DNA of 38,328 nt from an uncultured Lachnospiraceae bacterium (GCA_946405185.1 CAMJGH010000017.1:1-38328), one strand, 5' to 3'; counted from the stretch's first letter, positions 13,347-21,064 are shown. Numbers and translations are program-made. Notes: generated by a model not told the origin, from the letters alone.

Positions 13347-15878
13347 TTACTGAGCAGATGTCTGCTCCGTGCGGGAGATGATGTCGTCCTGCAGCGAGCG
13401 CGACAGCGTGGTGAACAGGGCACTGTACCCGGCCACGCGCACCACGAGGTGCTGGTATTTCTCCGGGTGCTTCTGGGCATCCAGGAGGGTGTCGCGGTCC
13501 ACCACGTTGAACTGCATGTGGAAGCCCTTCTGGTCAAAGAAGCCGCGGATCATGTTGACGAAGTTGTCCAGGCCTGCCTGGCCGGACAGCGCCGACGGGT
13601 GGAACTTCATGTTGAAGAGCGTCCCGTTGGAGTTGATCATGTGGTCCAGCTTGGCCACGGAGTTGCAGGCGGCCGTGGGGCCGTTGACATCCGTGCCCAC
13701 GTAGGGCGAGACGCCGTCCGCCACCGGCGCGTGGGCCAGACGTCCGTCCGGGGTGGCGCCGGTCTGCGCACCCAGCGGCACATTGGCCGAAACCGGATAC
13801 ATGCCGGCCTGGTACTGCCCGCCGCGCGGGTTCCGGTAGGTTTCGATGGGCCGCGAATAGCAGTAGGCCGCTTCGCGGGCGAACTCATCCACCTCATCGT
13901 CGTCGTTGCCGAACTTGGGCAGGGCCTTGATCATCTCCCAGATCTCGGTCATGCGGGCGATGTCCGCTTCCGGCAGCTGCAGGTTGGCCACGGCGGCCGT
14001 GATGGCAGCCACTTCGGCCTGGCCGACGGTGCGGCCTTCGGCCTGCAGCGCGCGCACGCTCTCCCAGACCATGTCTTCCGCCGAGGTGGCGTCGATCCCC
14101 TGGCCGAAGTTGAACTTCAATGCCTTCTTCAGTTCCGCCATGGTCACTTTCTTTTCATCGAAGACCAGGCGCTTGACGGCGTACAGGGCGTTGCCCACGT
14201 TGGCAATGCCGAAGCCCTGCGGGCCGGTGAAGTTGTACTTGGCGCCGCCCTCTTCCAGGCAGAGGCCCTTCTTCATGCAGTCGTCGATGAGGCAGCTCTC
14301 GAACGGGTTCATGGTGAGCACGGAGTGCGCCACGTCGATGGCGTTGTCCGAGTTGACCAGCAGCTCGATGAGGTAGTTCATCTGCTGCTGATAAGCCGCA
14401 AAGAACTCCTCGTAGGTGGTCATGGTCTCCACATCCTGCGTGCGGACGGAGATCTGCTCGCCGCGGTCCATGCCGGAGCTGAACACCAGCTCCAGCGGAC
14501 GGCACATGTTGAAGAACGCGGCATCGTGCCAGCCGTCCGTGCAGCCCGGCACCTGCGGTTCCACGCAGCCGATGATGGAGTAGCCGCGCGCCTCTTTCAG
14601 GCTGGCGCCGCGGTCCATCATGGCTGGGATGATGGCTTCATCGTTGTAGTAGGCCGGCAGGCCGATGCCGGTGCGCGTGAGGTCCGCCGCGTGGACTAAC
14701 AACTCATGAGGAGAGCCGTTCCAGACGCGGATGGACAGCGACGGCATGGGCAGGAAGACGTGCTTGCTGGCGGTGATGCACATGAACGAGACATCGTTGG
14801 TGGCATCCCGGCCGTCCTCCGTCTGGCCGCCCACGATCAGGTTCTGGAACAGGGAGTACCCGGCAAAACCCTTGGCGGAGGCCGCGTCGCGGCACTTGTT
14901 CAGGTCATTAAGTTTCACCCAGATGCAGTCGATGAGTTCCTGGGCGAACGGCCGGGTGATCTGCCCGGCGGCCAGGTCCTTCTGCAGGAACGGGTTCATG
15001 TACTGGTCAAAGCGGCCCGGCGATATGGAGTGACCGGAGGATTCGATCTGCAGCACCTGCTGGATGAACCAGAAGCTCTGGCAGGCCTCCCAGAACGTGC
15101 GGGCCGGCTGCCCGGGCACATGGGCGCAGTTTTCGGCGATCTGCCGCAGTTCGGCGCGGCGGGCCGGATCCGTCTCTTTGGCGGCTTCCTCTTCCGCCAG
15201 CCTGGCATACCGGGCGGCGTAGCGGATGACGCCTTCGCAGGCGATGATGACCGCCTGCAGCATGGCGGACTTGCGCACGTAGTTGCCGTCACCGGCCTTC
15301 ATGCCGGCCAGCTCTTCGGCGGCCTCGCGCTTGATGCCCTCCAGGCCGATGTTCAGCACTTTGTCATAGCGGCAGGTGTAGTGGCCGATGCCGTTGTAGT
15401 AATAGTTGCCGGTGGTGAAGATGTTGTGCTCGATGGCCTTGTGGGTCTCGGGCGTCATGTAGGCATCCGCCAGCTCCGAGCTGGTCTTGCCTTTCCAGTA
15501 GGGGTTGACCTTCCGCAGCGTCTGTTTGGTCTCTTCCGAAATGTAGAAAGGATCCGCCTCGCGGGTGGCCACCGTGTCAAACTCCGCCTGCAGCCACTCC
15601 CAGGAGAACTCCGGGTAGGTCTGGCAGCCGCGCGGCGCCAGCGTGGTGGAACCCACCACCAGTTCGCCCGGGCGGATGACGATGGGCAGCCCCTCCAGGA
15701 TATGCGCAAACGCGAGCGCGCGCCGCAGCACCTGCGGCTTGCCCTCGGTAGCCTGATAGCTCTCGGTGATCAGGACCGCACGGGCGGCCTCGATCTCCGG
15801 CATTTTGGCGAACAGGTCCGCCACCAACCGGGTGATGCGGTCCGATTTCGGCTGTACGGTGGGATCAAATGTGCTCAT
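13347..15878 (-). CDS. Glycyl radical diol dehydratase (B12-independent propanediol dehydratase)
   Basis: An 843-residue glycyl radical enzyme. The radical site is Gly817 in VRVAGYSA near the C-terminus. Active-site Cys438 and Glu440 lie in IIGCVEPQVPG, and His166 (GIGHYT) and Asp452 (GWHDAAF) match the dehydratase residues H164, C433, E435 and D447 of the Clostridium butyricum glycerol dehydratase with small constant offsets. It should dehydrate 1,2-propanediol to propionaldehyde. The N-terminus starts directly with the enzyme fold (residues 12-45), with no long targeting extension. First gene of the operon, with GCAAAGGAGAC upstream of ATG and a consensus promoter about 65 nt before the start. 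Glycerol as substrate cannot be excluded. Confidence 0.95.
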   Translation of the reverse strand: MSTFDPTVQPKSDRITRLVADLFAKMPEIEAARAVLITESYQATEGKPQVLRRALAFAHILEGLPIVIRPGELVVGSTTLAPRGCQTYPEFSWEWLQAEFDTVATREADPFYISEETKQTLRKVNPYWKGKTSSELADAYMTPETHKAIEHNIFTTGNYYYNGIGHYTCRYDKVLNIGLEGIKREAAEELAGMKAGDGNYVRKSAMLQAVIIACEGVIRYAARYARLAEEEAAKETDPARRAELRQIAENCAHVPGQPARTFWEACQSFWFIQQVLQIESSGHSISPGRFDQYMNPFLQKDLAAGQITRPFAQELIDCIWVKLNDLNKCRDAASAKGFAGYSLFQNLIVGGQTEDGRDATNDVSFMCITASKHVFLPMPSLSIRVWNGSPHELLVHAADLTRTGIGLPAYYNDEAIIPAMMDRGASLKEARGYSIIGCVEPQVPGCTDGWHDAAFFNMCRPLELVFSSGMDRGEQISVRTQDVETMTTYEEFFAAYQQQMNYLIELLVNSDNAIDVAHSVLTMNPFESCLIDDCMKKGLCLEEGGAKYNFTGPQGFGIANVGNALYAVKRLVFDEKKVTMAELKKALKFNFGQGIDATSAEDMVWESVRALQAEGRTVGQAEVAAITAAVANLQLPEADIARMTEIWEMIKALPKFGNDDDEVDEFAREAAYCYSRPIETYRNPRGGQYQAGMYPVSANVPLGAQTGATPDGRLAHAPVADGVSPYVGTDVNGPTAACNSVAKLDHMINSNGTLFNMKFHPSALSGQAGLDNFVNMIRGFFDQKGFHMQFNVVDRDTLLDAQKHPEKYQHLVVRVAGYSALFTTLSRSLQDDIISRTEQTSAQ

Positions 15879-15943
15879 CTCGTCTCCTTTGCGAATGCGT
15901 AAGCAGACTCGCAGGCATGGTCATAGTTGTTGTTTTGTGACTG

Positions 15944-15972
15944 ATTATAAAGGCTAATCCCACATCTGTCAA
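15944..15972 (-). promoter_or_regulatory. Consensus promoter of the microcompartment operon
   Basis: On the minus strand TTGACA (15972-15967), exactly 17 nt, then TATAAT (15949-15944). Both boxes match the sigma-70/sigma-A consensus fully. A strong promoter of this kind fits control by repression. Confidence 0.92.
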
Positions 15973-15977
15973 CAGAC

Positions 15978-16038
15978 TTTGTGGGTTTCTGTGAGATTTA
16001 TTTTGTGGTTTTGTGTTGGTTTGTGTGGTATCCCACAA
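15978..16038 (-). promoter_or_regulatory. TGTG-core repeat array, candidate DeoR operator
   Basis: Just upstream of the -35 box the + strand carries five TGTG cores in TTTGTG-like settings, starting at 15980, 15990, 16004, 16012 and 16022. Four of them lie 10, 22 and 10 nt apart, close to whole helical turns. The last is followed by a small palindrome TGTGG-TATC-CCACA (16024-16037). ATCCCACA occurs again at 15957-15964 inside the promoter spacer, where a bound protein would block RNA polymerase. Direct T/G-rich repeats are usual for DeoR-family operators, and the operon encodes a DeoR protein. Confidence 0.6.
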
Positions 16039-16046
16039 AAACAGTC

Positions 16047-16091
16047 AAAAATAAGCGGGAGAGAGCCGCTTCCGGCTCTCTCCCGCTTATT
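16047..16091 (-). terminator. Terminator of the M18 aminopeptidase gene
   Basis: A perfect 19-bp stem (16050-16068 with 16073-16091), loop CTTC, followed on the minus strand by TTTTTGAC. It starts 12 nt past the aminopeptidase stop codon and insulates the microcompartment promoter from it. Confidence 0.92.
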
Positions 16092-16103
16092 ATTGGTTTT
16101 GGC

Positions 16104-17489
16104 TTACATCCCGGCGTTCTGCAGGAACGAAATGTAGCCTTTTTTGGTCTCGTACAGGTCCGCCTTGCTGACGGCTTCCCACGGCGCGTGCATGTTCAGC
16201 ACCGGCACGCCGCTGTCGATGACGTTCATCCCGTACAGCGCCAGGATGTAGGCGATGGTCCCGCCGCCGCCCAGATCCACGCGGCCAAGCTCGGCCGTCT
16301 GGAACGTGACGCCGCCCTTCTCGCAGATGGCGCGGATGTGCGCCACGTACTCGGCGTTGGCATCGTTCGAACCGGACTTGCCGCCGCGGCCGGTGAACTT
16401 GTTGAACACCATGCCGCCGCCCAGCTCGGCGACGTTCTTCTTGTCAAACGCATCCAGGAAGCCCGGATCGTAGGCGCTGGAGACATCCGAAGAAAGCATG
16501 CAGGAGGCCGCCAGGCACCGGCGCACGGCCAGCGCGGAATCGCGCCCCTGCAGGGCCAGAAGCTCCGCCACCATGTTCTCGAAGAAGTGCGACTGCATGC
16601 CGGTGGCGCCCACGCTGCCGATCTCTTCCTTATCGACCAGGATGCAGCAGGAGGTGCGGCGGCAGGTGCCGGCTTCCAGGATGGCTTCGAGCGACGTGTA
16701 GGCGCAGACGCGGTCATCGTGGCCGTACCCGAGGATCATGCTGCGGTCAAGGCCGGCATCACGCGCACGGCCGGCCGGCACCACTTCCAGTTCCGCCGAC
16801 AGGAAGTCTTCCTCTTCCACGCCGTACTGCTCGGACAAAAGCTTCAGTATGCCCGCCTTGACGGCTTCCTTCTCCTCGCCGGCCAGCGGCTTGTTGCCGA
16901 ACATGATGTCCAACGCCTCACCGGTGATCACATCCGACGCCTTCTTCTGCAGCTGTTCCTGCGAGAGATGGATGAGCAGATCGCTGACGAAGAAGACCGG
17001 ATCCTCTTCCTTCTCGCCGATGACCACGTTCACCACGGTGCCGTCCTTTTTGACCACCACGCCGTGGATGGCCAGTGGGATGGTCACCCACTGGTACTTC
17101 TTGATGCCGCCGTAGTAGTGCGTATCCAGCAGCGCGAACCCTTCCTTTTCATAGAGGGGCACCTGCTTGATGTCCATGCGGGGCGAATCGATGTGCGCGC
17201 CCAGGATGTTCATGCCGTCTTCGAGCGGTTCTTCGCCGATGGTGAACAGCACGATGGACTTTTTCATCCACGTGGCCATCACCTTGCTGCCGGCCGGGAG
17301 GGCTTTGCCGGCCGCCACGGCCTCCGCCAGTGTCACATACCCGCAGGCTTTCGCCATCTCCTCGATGCGCGTCACGCACTCGCGCTCGGTCTTGGCCTCG
17401 CTTAAGAACGTCTCGTAGCGGGCGCTCAGCTCTTCCACGCCGCGCAGGGCGGCTTCGTCATACGTCTTCCAGGCGTTGGTCTTTTCCAT
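16104..17489 (-). CDS. M18-family zinc aminopeptidase
   Basis: A 461-residue cytoplasmic dizinc aminopeptidase of family M18. Metal and catalytic motifs in order: GAHIDSPRMD (first histidine and aspartate), VDKEEIGSVG (catalytic and zinc-binding glutamates), SSDVSSAYDP (aspartate) and VLNMHAPWEAVSK (final histidine). Start ATG 17489 is supported by AAAGGAG 8 nt upstream; the frame to 17609 lacks a site. It is a single-gene unit ending at a strong terminator. Preference in the family is for acidic or neutral N-terminal residues; the exact specificity cannot be read here. Confidence 0.93.
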   Translation of the reverse strand: MEKTNAWKTYDEAALRGVEELSARYETFLSEAKTERECVTRIEEMAKACGYVTLAEAVAAGKALPAGSKVMATWMKKSIVLFTIGEEPLEDGMNILGAHIDSPRMDIKQVPLYEKEGFALLDTHYYGGIKKYQWVTIPLAIHGVVVKKDGTVVNVVIGEKEEDPVFFVSDLLIHLSQEQLQKKASDVITGEALDIMFGNKPLAGEEKEAVKAGILKLLSEQYGVEEEDFLSAELEVVPAGRARDAGLDRSMILGYGHDDRVCAYTSLEAILEAGTCRRTSCCILVDKEEIGSVGATGMQSHFFENMVAELLALQGRDSALAVRRCLAASCMLSSDVSSAYDPGFLDAFDKKNVAELGGGMVFNKFTGRGGKSGSNDANAEYVAHIRAICEKGGVTFQTAELGRVDLGGGGTIAYILALYGMNVIDSGVPVLNMHAPWEAVSKADLYETKKGYISFLQNAGM

Positions 17490-17543
17490 GTCGTATCTCC
17501 TTTTCCCACGCGCGCGGGCCCATCCCGCGCACGCAATGGAGGC

Positions 17544-17549
17544 AGTATA
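17544..17549 (-). promoter_or_regulatory. Probable -10 box of the aminopeptidase gene
   Basis: TATACT on the minus strand, about 55 nt before the start codon. No good -35 box is seen at the right distance. A GC-rich inverted sequence (GCGCGGG/CCCGCGC) lies in the leader between it and the start. Confidence 0.45.
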
Positions 17550-17597
17550 CCACAAAGCGCTCTCTTCTTCCACCCTTCGCCGGGCGGGAGGTTTCGC

Positions 17598-17626
17598 TTT
17601 CACACGCATTTATCCTGTGCTACTAT
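17598..17626 (+). promoter_or_regulatory. Putative promoter of the Gfo/Idh/MocA gene
   Basis: TTTCAC at 17598-17603 and TACTAT at 17621-17626 with 17 nt between. The -35 match is poor. Confidence 0.4.
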
Positions 17627-17663
17627 AAGGAAAACGGCCGTCCGGCCGATAGGAGGCACTCCC

Positions 17664-18683
17664 ATGAAACCGCTGCGCATCGTCATCGTCGGCTCGGGCT
17701 TCCGCTCGCTCTTTTTCGTGCGGATCATCCGGGCGCTCCCGGAGCGCTTTACGCTGTGCGCCATGCTCTGCCGCACGCAGGAAAAGGCGGACCGCATGGC
17801 CGCCGAAAACGGCATCCCCACCAGCATTTCCGAGGAGGAGTGCCTGGCCATGAAGCCGGATATGGCCATCGTGGCCACCAGCCGGGAGGGCAAGGCCGCC
17901 GTGACCGCCCACTGGGCGACAGACCTGGGCATCCCGGTGCTCACCGAGACGCCGCTCGCGGAGACGTCTGAAGAGCTGGCCATGCTGGAAGGCCTGATTG
18001 CAAACGGTGCGAAGATCCAGGTGGCCGAACAGTACTTCTGCCAGGCCCGGCACTCCGCCCGCATCAGACTGATCGACGAAGGCCTGATCGGGCCGGTGAA
18101 CAGCCTCTACTTCTCCGCGGCGCACGACTACCACGGCGCCTCGCTGATGCGCCGCTACCTGCAGACGGGCGATACGCCCTACACGCTGGTGGGCAGTCAG
18201 ACCGCCAGTCCCATCGAGCAGACCGACTCCCGCCAGGGGCCCGTCACCGACGGCCGCCTGCAGGATGAGGAGCGCAAGATGTTCGTGCTGCGCTTTGCCG
18301 ACGGCCGGCAGGCCATCTACGATTTCTGCGGCATGCAGTACCGGACCTTCCTGCGGGACCACACGGTGATCGCCCGCGGCAAGTACGGCCAGGTGAAGGA
18401 CGATGTCATCCGCTGGGTGGGCCCCGATCACGTGCCGCACCAGGCCGCCCTGGACATCGCCTGGAATGAAAACGGCGGGGTGGACCGCATCACCTTCGAA
18501 GGCCGCACCCTTTACGAAGACCCGTTCCCGGGAAGCGGACTGCCGGAGGATGAGACCGCCATCGCCGTGCTGATGGACGGCATGCGGGCGTACATTGCGG
18601 GCGGGAAAGAGGTCTATCCCAACTGGGAGGCCGCGGCCGACTCGCAGTTTCTGATCGACGGCAACCGCCTGCTCGGCGTATGA
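17664..18683 (+). CDS. Gfo/Idh/MocA-family NAD(P)-dependent oxidoreductase
   Basis: A 339-residue protein. The N-terminal Rossmann domain (1-120) begins RIVIVGSGFRSLFF with the GxGxx motif at 10-14. The C-terminal alpha/beta domain (125-330) matches the family by length and pattern. The conserved EKP motif reads ETP (residues 95-97), so the lysine that usually contacts the cofactor or substrate is a threonine. AGGAGG lies 7 nt before the ATG. Members oxidise or reduce sugars and inositols; the substrate here is not evident. Single-gene unit with promoter and terminator. Confidence 0.88.
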   Translation: MKPLRIVIVGSGFRSLFFVRIIRALPERFTLCAMLCRTQEKADRMAAENGIPTSISEEECLAMKPDMAIVATSREGKAAVTAHWATDLGIPVLTETPLAETSEELAMLEGLIANGAKIQVAEQYFCQARHSARIRLIDEGLIGPVNSLYFSAAHDYHGASLMRRYLQTGDTPYTLVGSQTASPIEQTDSRQGPVTDGRLQDEERKMFVLRFADGRQAIYDFCGMQYRTFLRDHTVIARGKYGQVKDDVIRWVGPDHVPHQAALDIAWNENGGVDRITFEGRTLYEDPFPGSGLPEDETAIAVLMDGMRAYIAGGKEVYPNWEAAADSQFLIDGNRLLGV

Positions 18684-18701
18684 ATCCTTCCTGATCCGTG
18701 C

Positions 18702-18741
18702 AAGACACCGCCGGAAGCCCTCAGGCCTCCGGCGGTGTCTT
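18702..18741. terminator. Bidirectional terminator between oxidoreductase and BlaI genes
   Basis: AAGACACCGCCGGA (18702-18715) pairs with TCCGGCGGTGTCTT (18728-18741), a 14-bp stem between two converging genes. T-runs are short on both sides. Confidence 0.8.
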
Positions 18742-18751
18742 CATGTTCCGG

Positions 18752-19159
18752 TCATTCGGTTTCGGTGTTTTTGGCATTTCGTAGCAGCGCACGGATCTTC
18801 TTGAGTTCTTCTTTGCTGACGTCCGTTTTCAGCAGGGACGCCACGACGTCCGACGCGGAACCGTCAAACGTAAAGCTGCACATGCGGGCGACTTCCTTGT
18901 CGCGGTACTCCTCTTCGGTGATGGTTGCGTAGTACATGAATGCGTGGCTCTTGCGCTCTCCTCTTCTCACAATGCCCTTGTCCATCATCAGCAACAGCAT
19001 GGTGTTCATGGCCTGCCCGGTCAGGACCGAGTCATAGTCTTCTTTCATCCGTTCGCTGATGGCCGGGATGGTGGCTTCACCGCCCAGGCGCCACAGGCAC
19101 TTCATGATCATCTTCTGGCGGATGCCCAAATCCACCTGTTCAATACGTTTTCTGGCCAT
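18752..19159 (-). CDS. BlaI/MecI/CopY-family transcriptional repressor
   Basis: A 135-residue winged-helix repressor of the BlaI/MecI type. The N-terminal HTH (about 12-75) includes LWRLGGEATIPAISERM and the wing RRGERKSHAFMYYATITEEEY, then the C-terminal dimerisation helices. Start ATG 19159 has GGAGG 8 nt upstream; the in-frame GTG at 19165 lies too close to the site. BlaI proteins usually pair with a BlaR1 membrane sensor protease, but none is nearby, so it is an orphan. It may act on itself or on distant cell-wall or metal genes. Confidence 0.88.
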   Translation of the reverse strand: MARKRIEQVDLGIRQKMIMKCLWRLGGEATIPAISERMKEDYDSVLTGQAMNTMLLLMMDKGIVRRGERKSHAFMYYATITEEEYRDKEVARMCSFTFDGSASDVVASLLKTDVSKEELKKIRALLRNAKNTETE

Positions 19160-19214
19160 ATTCACAGCCTCCGTTCGAGTATTTCCCCTTGCGGGTATGG
19201 GAGATTACCACAAT

Positions 19215-19243
19215 AATATATCAGAAAGCCTCGGCATGTGCAA
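19215..19243 (-). promoter_or_regulatory. Promoter of the BlaI-family gene
   Basis: On the minus strand TTGCAC (19243-19238), 17 nt, then TATATT (19220-19215), about 55 nt before the start codon. Confidence 0.7.
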
Positions 19244-19348
19244 GACCAAATTGTTAAATCATCCAATATCTTCATTATTTATGAAGATAAAAAAATCATT
19301 TTTCGACAATTGATTGTATGCAATGTATTTTTCCCCATCTGTCCGGGC

Positions 19349-19385
19349 AAAAAAAGACACGCACCGAAACGGCTGCGTGTCTTTT
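19349..19385 (-). terminator. Terminator directly after tRNA-Ala
   Basis: A 12-bp stem AAAAGACACGCA / TGCGTGTCTTTT (19352-19363 with 19374-19385) followed on the minus strand by a T-run. It begins 2 nt after the tRNA 3' end. Confidence 0.9.
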
Positions 19386-19386
19386 G

Positions 19387-19459
19387 TGGAGCATAGGGGG
19401 ATCGAACCCCTGACCTCCAGATTGCGAACCTGGCGCTCTCCCAGCTGAGCTAATACCCC
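19387..19459 (-). tRNA. tRNA-Ala (anticodon CGC)
   Basis: A 73-nt cloverleaf. The acceptor GGGGTAT pairs with ATGCTCC and includes the G3-U70 pair that marks alanine tRNAs. D-loop TAGCTCAGCTGGGAGAGC, anticodon stem CCAGG/TCTGG with loop TTCGCAA (anticodon CGC, reads GCG), and T-arm GGGGTTCGATCCCC follow. Discriminator base is A. The CCA end is not encoded. It has its own promoter and terminator. Confidence 0.96.
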
Positions 19460-19470
19460 AAGCACAAGGG

Positions 19471-19499
19471 ATAATAGCACAATCGCCGGCGGATTGCAA
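19471..19499 (-). promoter_or_regulatory. Promoter of tRNA-Ala
   Basis: On the minus strand TTGCAA (19499-19494), 17 nt, then TATTAT (19476-19471), 12 nt before the mature 5' end. Confidence 0.82.
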
Positions 19500-19566
19500 G
19501 CCTTTCTTTTTTCTTTTCCGCGGCCGGCCTTTCAGACAGGCTCCCCTCTCCGCCTCTCTCCCCGCA

Positions 19567-19595
19567 TTGACGGATGCCCGCCTTTTTTCTACAAT
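19567..19595 (+). promoter_or_regulatory. Promoter upstream of the 23-residue ORF
   Basis: TTGACG at 19567-19572, 17 nt, then TACAAT at 19590-19595, both close to consensus. Confidence 0.65.
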
Positions 19596-19656
19596 ACCCT
19601 CAGAGAGATGCACACGGCCTTTCGGCTTTCTTTCCCGCCGCAGGAGGGCGGATATC

Positions 19657-19728
19657 ATGGAAGGGAACTACAGCCGCATCGGCGCGCTGCTCTACAAGGA
19701 TGTGGTGCGGCCGCTGGTGAGAGCGTGA
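19657..19728 (+). CDS. Possible small protein of 23 residues
   Basis: The ORF MEGNYSRIGALLYKDVVRPL + VRA is too short for ordinary gene callers. It is preceded by AGGAGGG at a good distance and by a near-consensus promoter about 62 nt upstream of the start codon. The stop is followed by a short hairpin (GTGAGAG 19717-19723 with CTCTCAC 19738-19744) and then the separate degV promoter. Its function is unknown. It could be a real small protein, a leader peptide, or the start of a gene lost by deletion. Confidence 0.4.
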   Translation: MEGNYSRIGALLYKDVVRPLVRA

Positions 19729-19753
19729 GCCGTTCGTCTCTCACGTCCAAATA

Positions 19754-19782
19754 TTGACTTTCCGTAAGGATTTTCGTATTAT
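19754..19782 (+). promoter_or_regulatory. Promoter of degV
   Basis: TTGACT at 19754-19759, 17 nt, then TATTAT at 19777-19782, 68 nt before the degV start codon. Confidence 0.82.
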
Positions 19783-19850
19783 GCGTTTGTATGCGCTTTC
19801 ATTCAGAAAGCAGGCGGGTGCCCGCAGGCACGCTGCCGGAAGGAGTCATC

Positions 19851-20702
19851 ATGATCCGCATTGTTTCGGACAGCACGGTCGATCTGTCGCCGGAGCTCAT
19901 AGACCGCTATCACATCACCATTCTCCCGCTGCAGGTCATTCTGGGGGATAAAGCCTACCTGGACGGTGTGACCATCACGCCGGACGAGATCTACGCCTGG
20001 GCGGACGCCAACAAGACCACGCCCAAGACGGCCGCTCCCTCTCCGGAAGAGGTGGCGGATCTGTACCGCTCCATTCTGGATGCGGGCGATGACATCGTGA
20101 TCTTTTCCATTTCGCGCACCATGTCCGCGTGCAACAGCATCCTGAACATGGTCGCCGAGGATACCGGCAAAAAAGACCGTATCCGCGTGATCAACTCGGC
20201 CAACCTGTCGACGGGCATCGGCCTGCTGGTGCTGTTGGCGGCGGATCTGGCGGCGGCCGGCAAGAGTCTGGATGAGATCGTGGCGGAGGTCAAGAAGGCC
20301 CGCCCGTATGTGCGTGCTTCCTTCGTGGTGGACACGCTCACCTACCTGTACCGCGGGGGTCGCTGCAGCGGTCTGGCGGCGCTGGCCGGCGGCATGCTCA
20401 AGCTCCATCCGCGCATCGCGGTGTCGGGCGGCGCCATGGCGCCGGGCAAGAAGTACCGCGGGCGCATTGACCGGGTGTACCTGGAGTACGCGAAGGACAT
20501 GGAGGAGGAGCTGAAGAACGCCCGTCCGGACCGCGTGTTTGTCACGCATTCGGGGTGCCCGGATGAGGCCGTGCAGGCGGTGGTGGACTACGTGAAGAGT
20601 CTGAACCGGTTCGAGGAGGTGCTCGTGACGCGCGCGGGGAGTGTGGTTTCGAGTCACTGCGGGCCGGGGACGCTGGGCGTGCTGTTCATAGCGGGCGAGT
20701 GA
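19851..20702 (+). CDS. DegV-family fatty-acid-binding protein
   Basis: A 283-residue DegV/FakB-type protein. N-terminal IRIVSDSTVDLSPE and the segment ISRTMSACNSI (about 92-102) are the lipid-headgroup-binding loops. FVVDTLTYLYRGGRCSG (about 160-176) and the C-terminal SSHCGPGTLGVLF are family signatures. Members bind fatty acids and present them to the kinase FakA for phosphorylation and membrane use. Start ATG 19851 has GGAAGGAG upstream. FakA is not in the window. Confidence 0.92.
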   Translation: MIRIVSDSTVDLSPELIDRYHITILPLQVILGDKAYLDGVTITPDEIYAWADANKTTPKTAAPSPEEVADLYRSILDAGDDIVIFSISRTMSACNSILNMVAEDTGKKDRIRVINSANLSTGIGLLVLLAADLAAAGKSLDEIVAEVKKARPYVRASFVVDTLTYLYRGGRCSGLAALAGGMLKLHPRIAVSGGAMAPGKKYRGRIDRVYLEYAKDMEEELKNARPDRVFVTHSGCPDEAVQAVVDYVKSLNRFEEVLVTRAGSVVSSHCGPGTLGVLFIAGE

Positions 20703-20715
20703 ATAGTTGCGGACG

Positions 20716-20962
20716 GCATCTGACAGAGCCGGTGCGCACCCGTTCCAACCCGGCGCAACACTCCGGGGCAGCTAACCGCTAACTGCGTCACATATCAAAA
20801 CCAACAAAGACCACCCTTGGGGAGCCTCGTTCCGAGTCTCCGTCGGGTGGTCTTTTGACGTGTTGGTTTCGATATGGACTCCGTAAGCGGTGGATCTGCC
20901 CTCCGTTAAGGGCGCGTCGTTGATCGGTTGTCAGGGTGCACCACCGGCTCTTTCGCAGATGC
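20716..20962. repeat. Long imperfect inverted repeat (247 nt) after degV
   Basis: Two arms run from GCATCTG (20716-20722) and CAGATGC (20956-20962) to a centre near 20830. Matched blocks from outside in are GCATCTG/CAGATGC, AGAGCCGGT/ACCGGCTCT, GCACCC/GGGTGC, GGCAGCTAACC/GGTGGATCTGCC, CATATC/GATATG, AAACCAACA/TGTTGGTTT and AGACCACCC/GGGTGGTCT. It contains no ORF. It fills most of the gene-free stretch 20703-21064. It could be a MITE-like element, a structured RNA, or a double terminator between converging genes. Confidence 0.7.
20806..20856 (+). terminator. Terminator of degV at the tip of the long palindrome
   Basis: AAAGACCACCC (20806-20816) pairs with GGGTGGTCTTTT (20845-20856), ending in TTTT. 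The loop itself folds (GGAGCCTCG with CGAGTCTCC). It lies over 100 nt past the degV stop. Confidence 0.75.
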
Positions 20963-21016
20963 CTGCCGGGGCTTCATCCGGCCGCTATTGACGGGTCGCA
21001 CGCCCATGGCTCCCGG

Positions 21017-21064
21017 CCCGCTCCTGGGTGGGACCGCTCGGAGCACCCGGGTTGCGGGAGCGGG
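21017..21064 (-). other. GC-rich hairpin immediately after the MFS gene
   Basis: CCCGCTCC (21017-21024) pairs with GGAGCGGG (21057-21064), with an inner GGGTG/CACCC pair. It abuts the stop codon of the MFS gene but lacks a T-run, so it may stabilise the mRNA or act as a weak terminator. Confidence 0.45.

Noticed and set aside
13347..15878. Choline TMA-lyase (CutC) as identity of the glycyl radical enzyme
   Set aside because: Active-site residues follow the diol dehydratases (GWHDAAF aspartate and GIGHYT histidine), and the operon has a sugar-phosphate aldolase, which choline loci lack.
13449..15902. Long plus-strand frames opposite the glycyl radical enzyme
   Set aside because: Antisense shadows of a clear 843-residue enzyme; no start signals or domain pattern.
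16024..16037. TGTGG-TATC-CCACA as a stand-alone operator
   Set aside because: It is better explained as part of the TGTG repeat array, so it is reported there and not separately.
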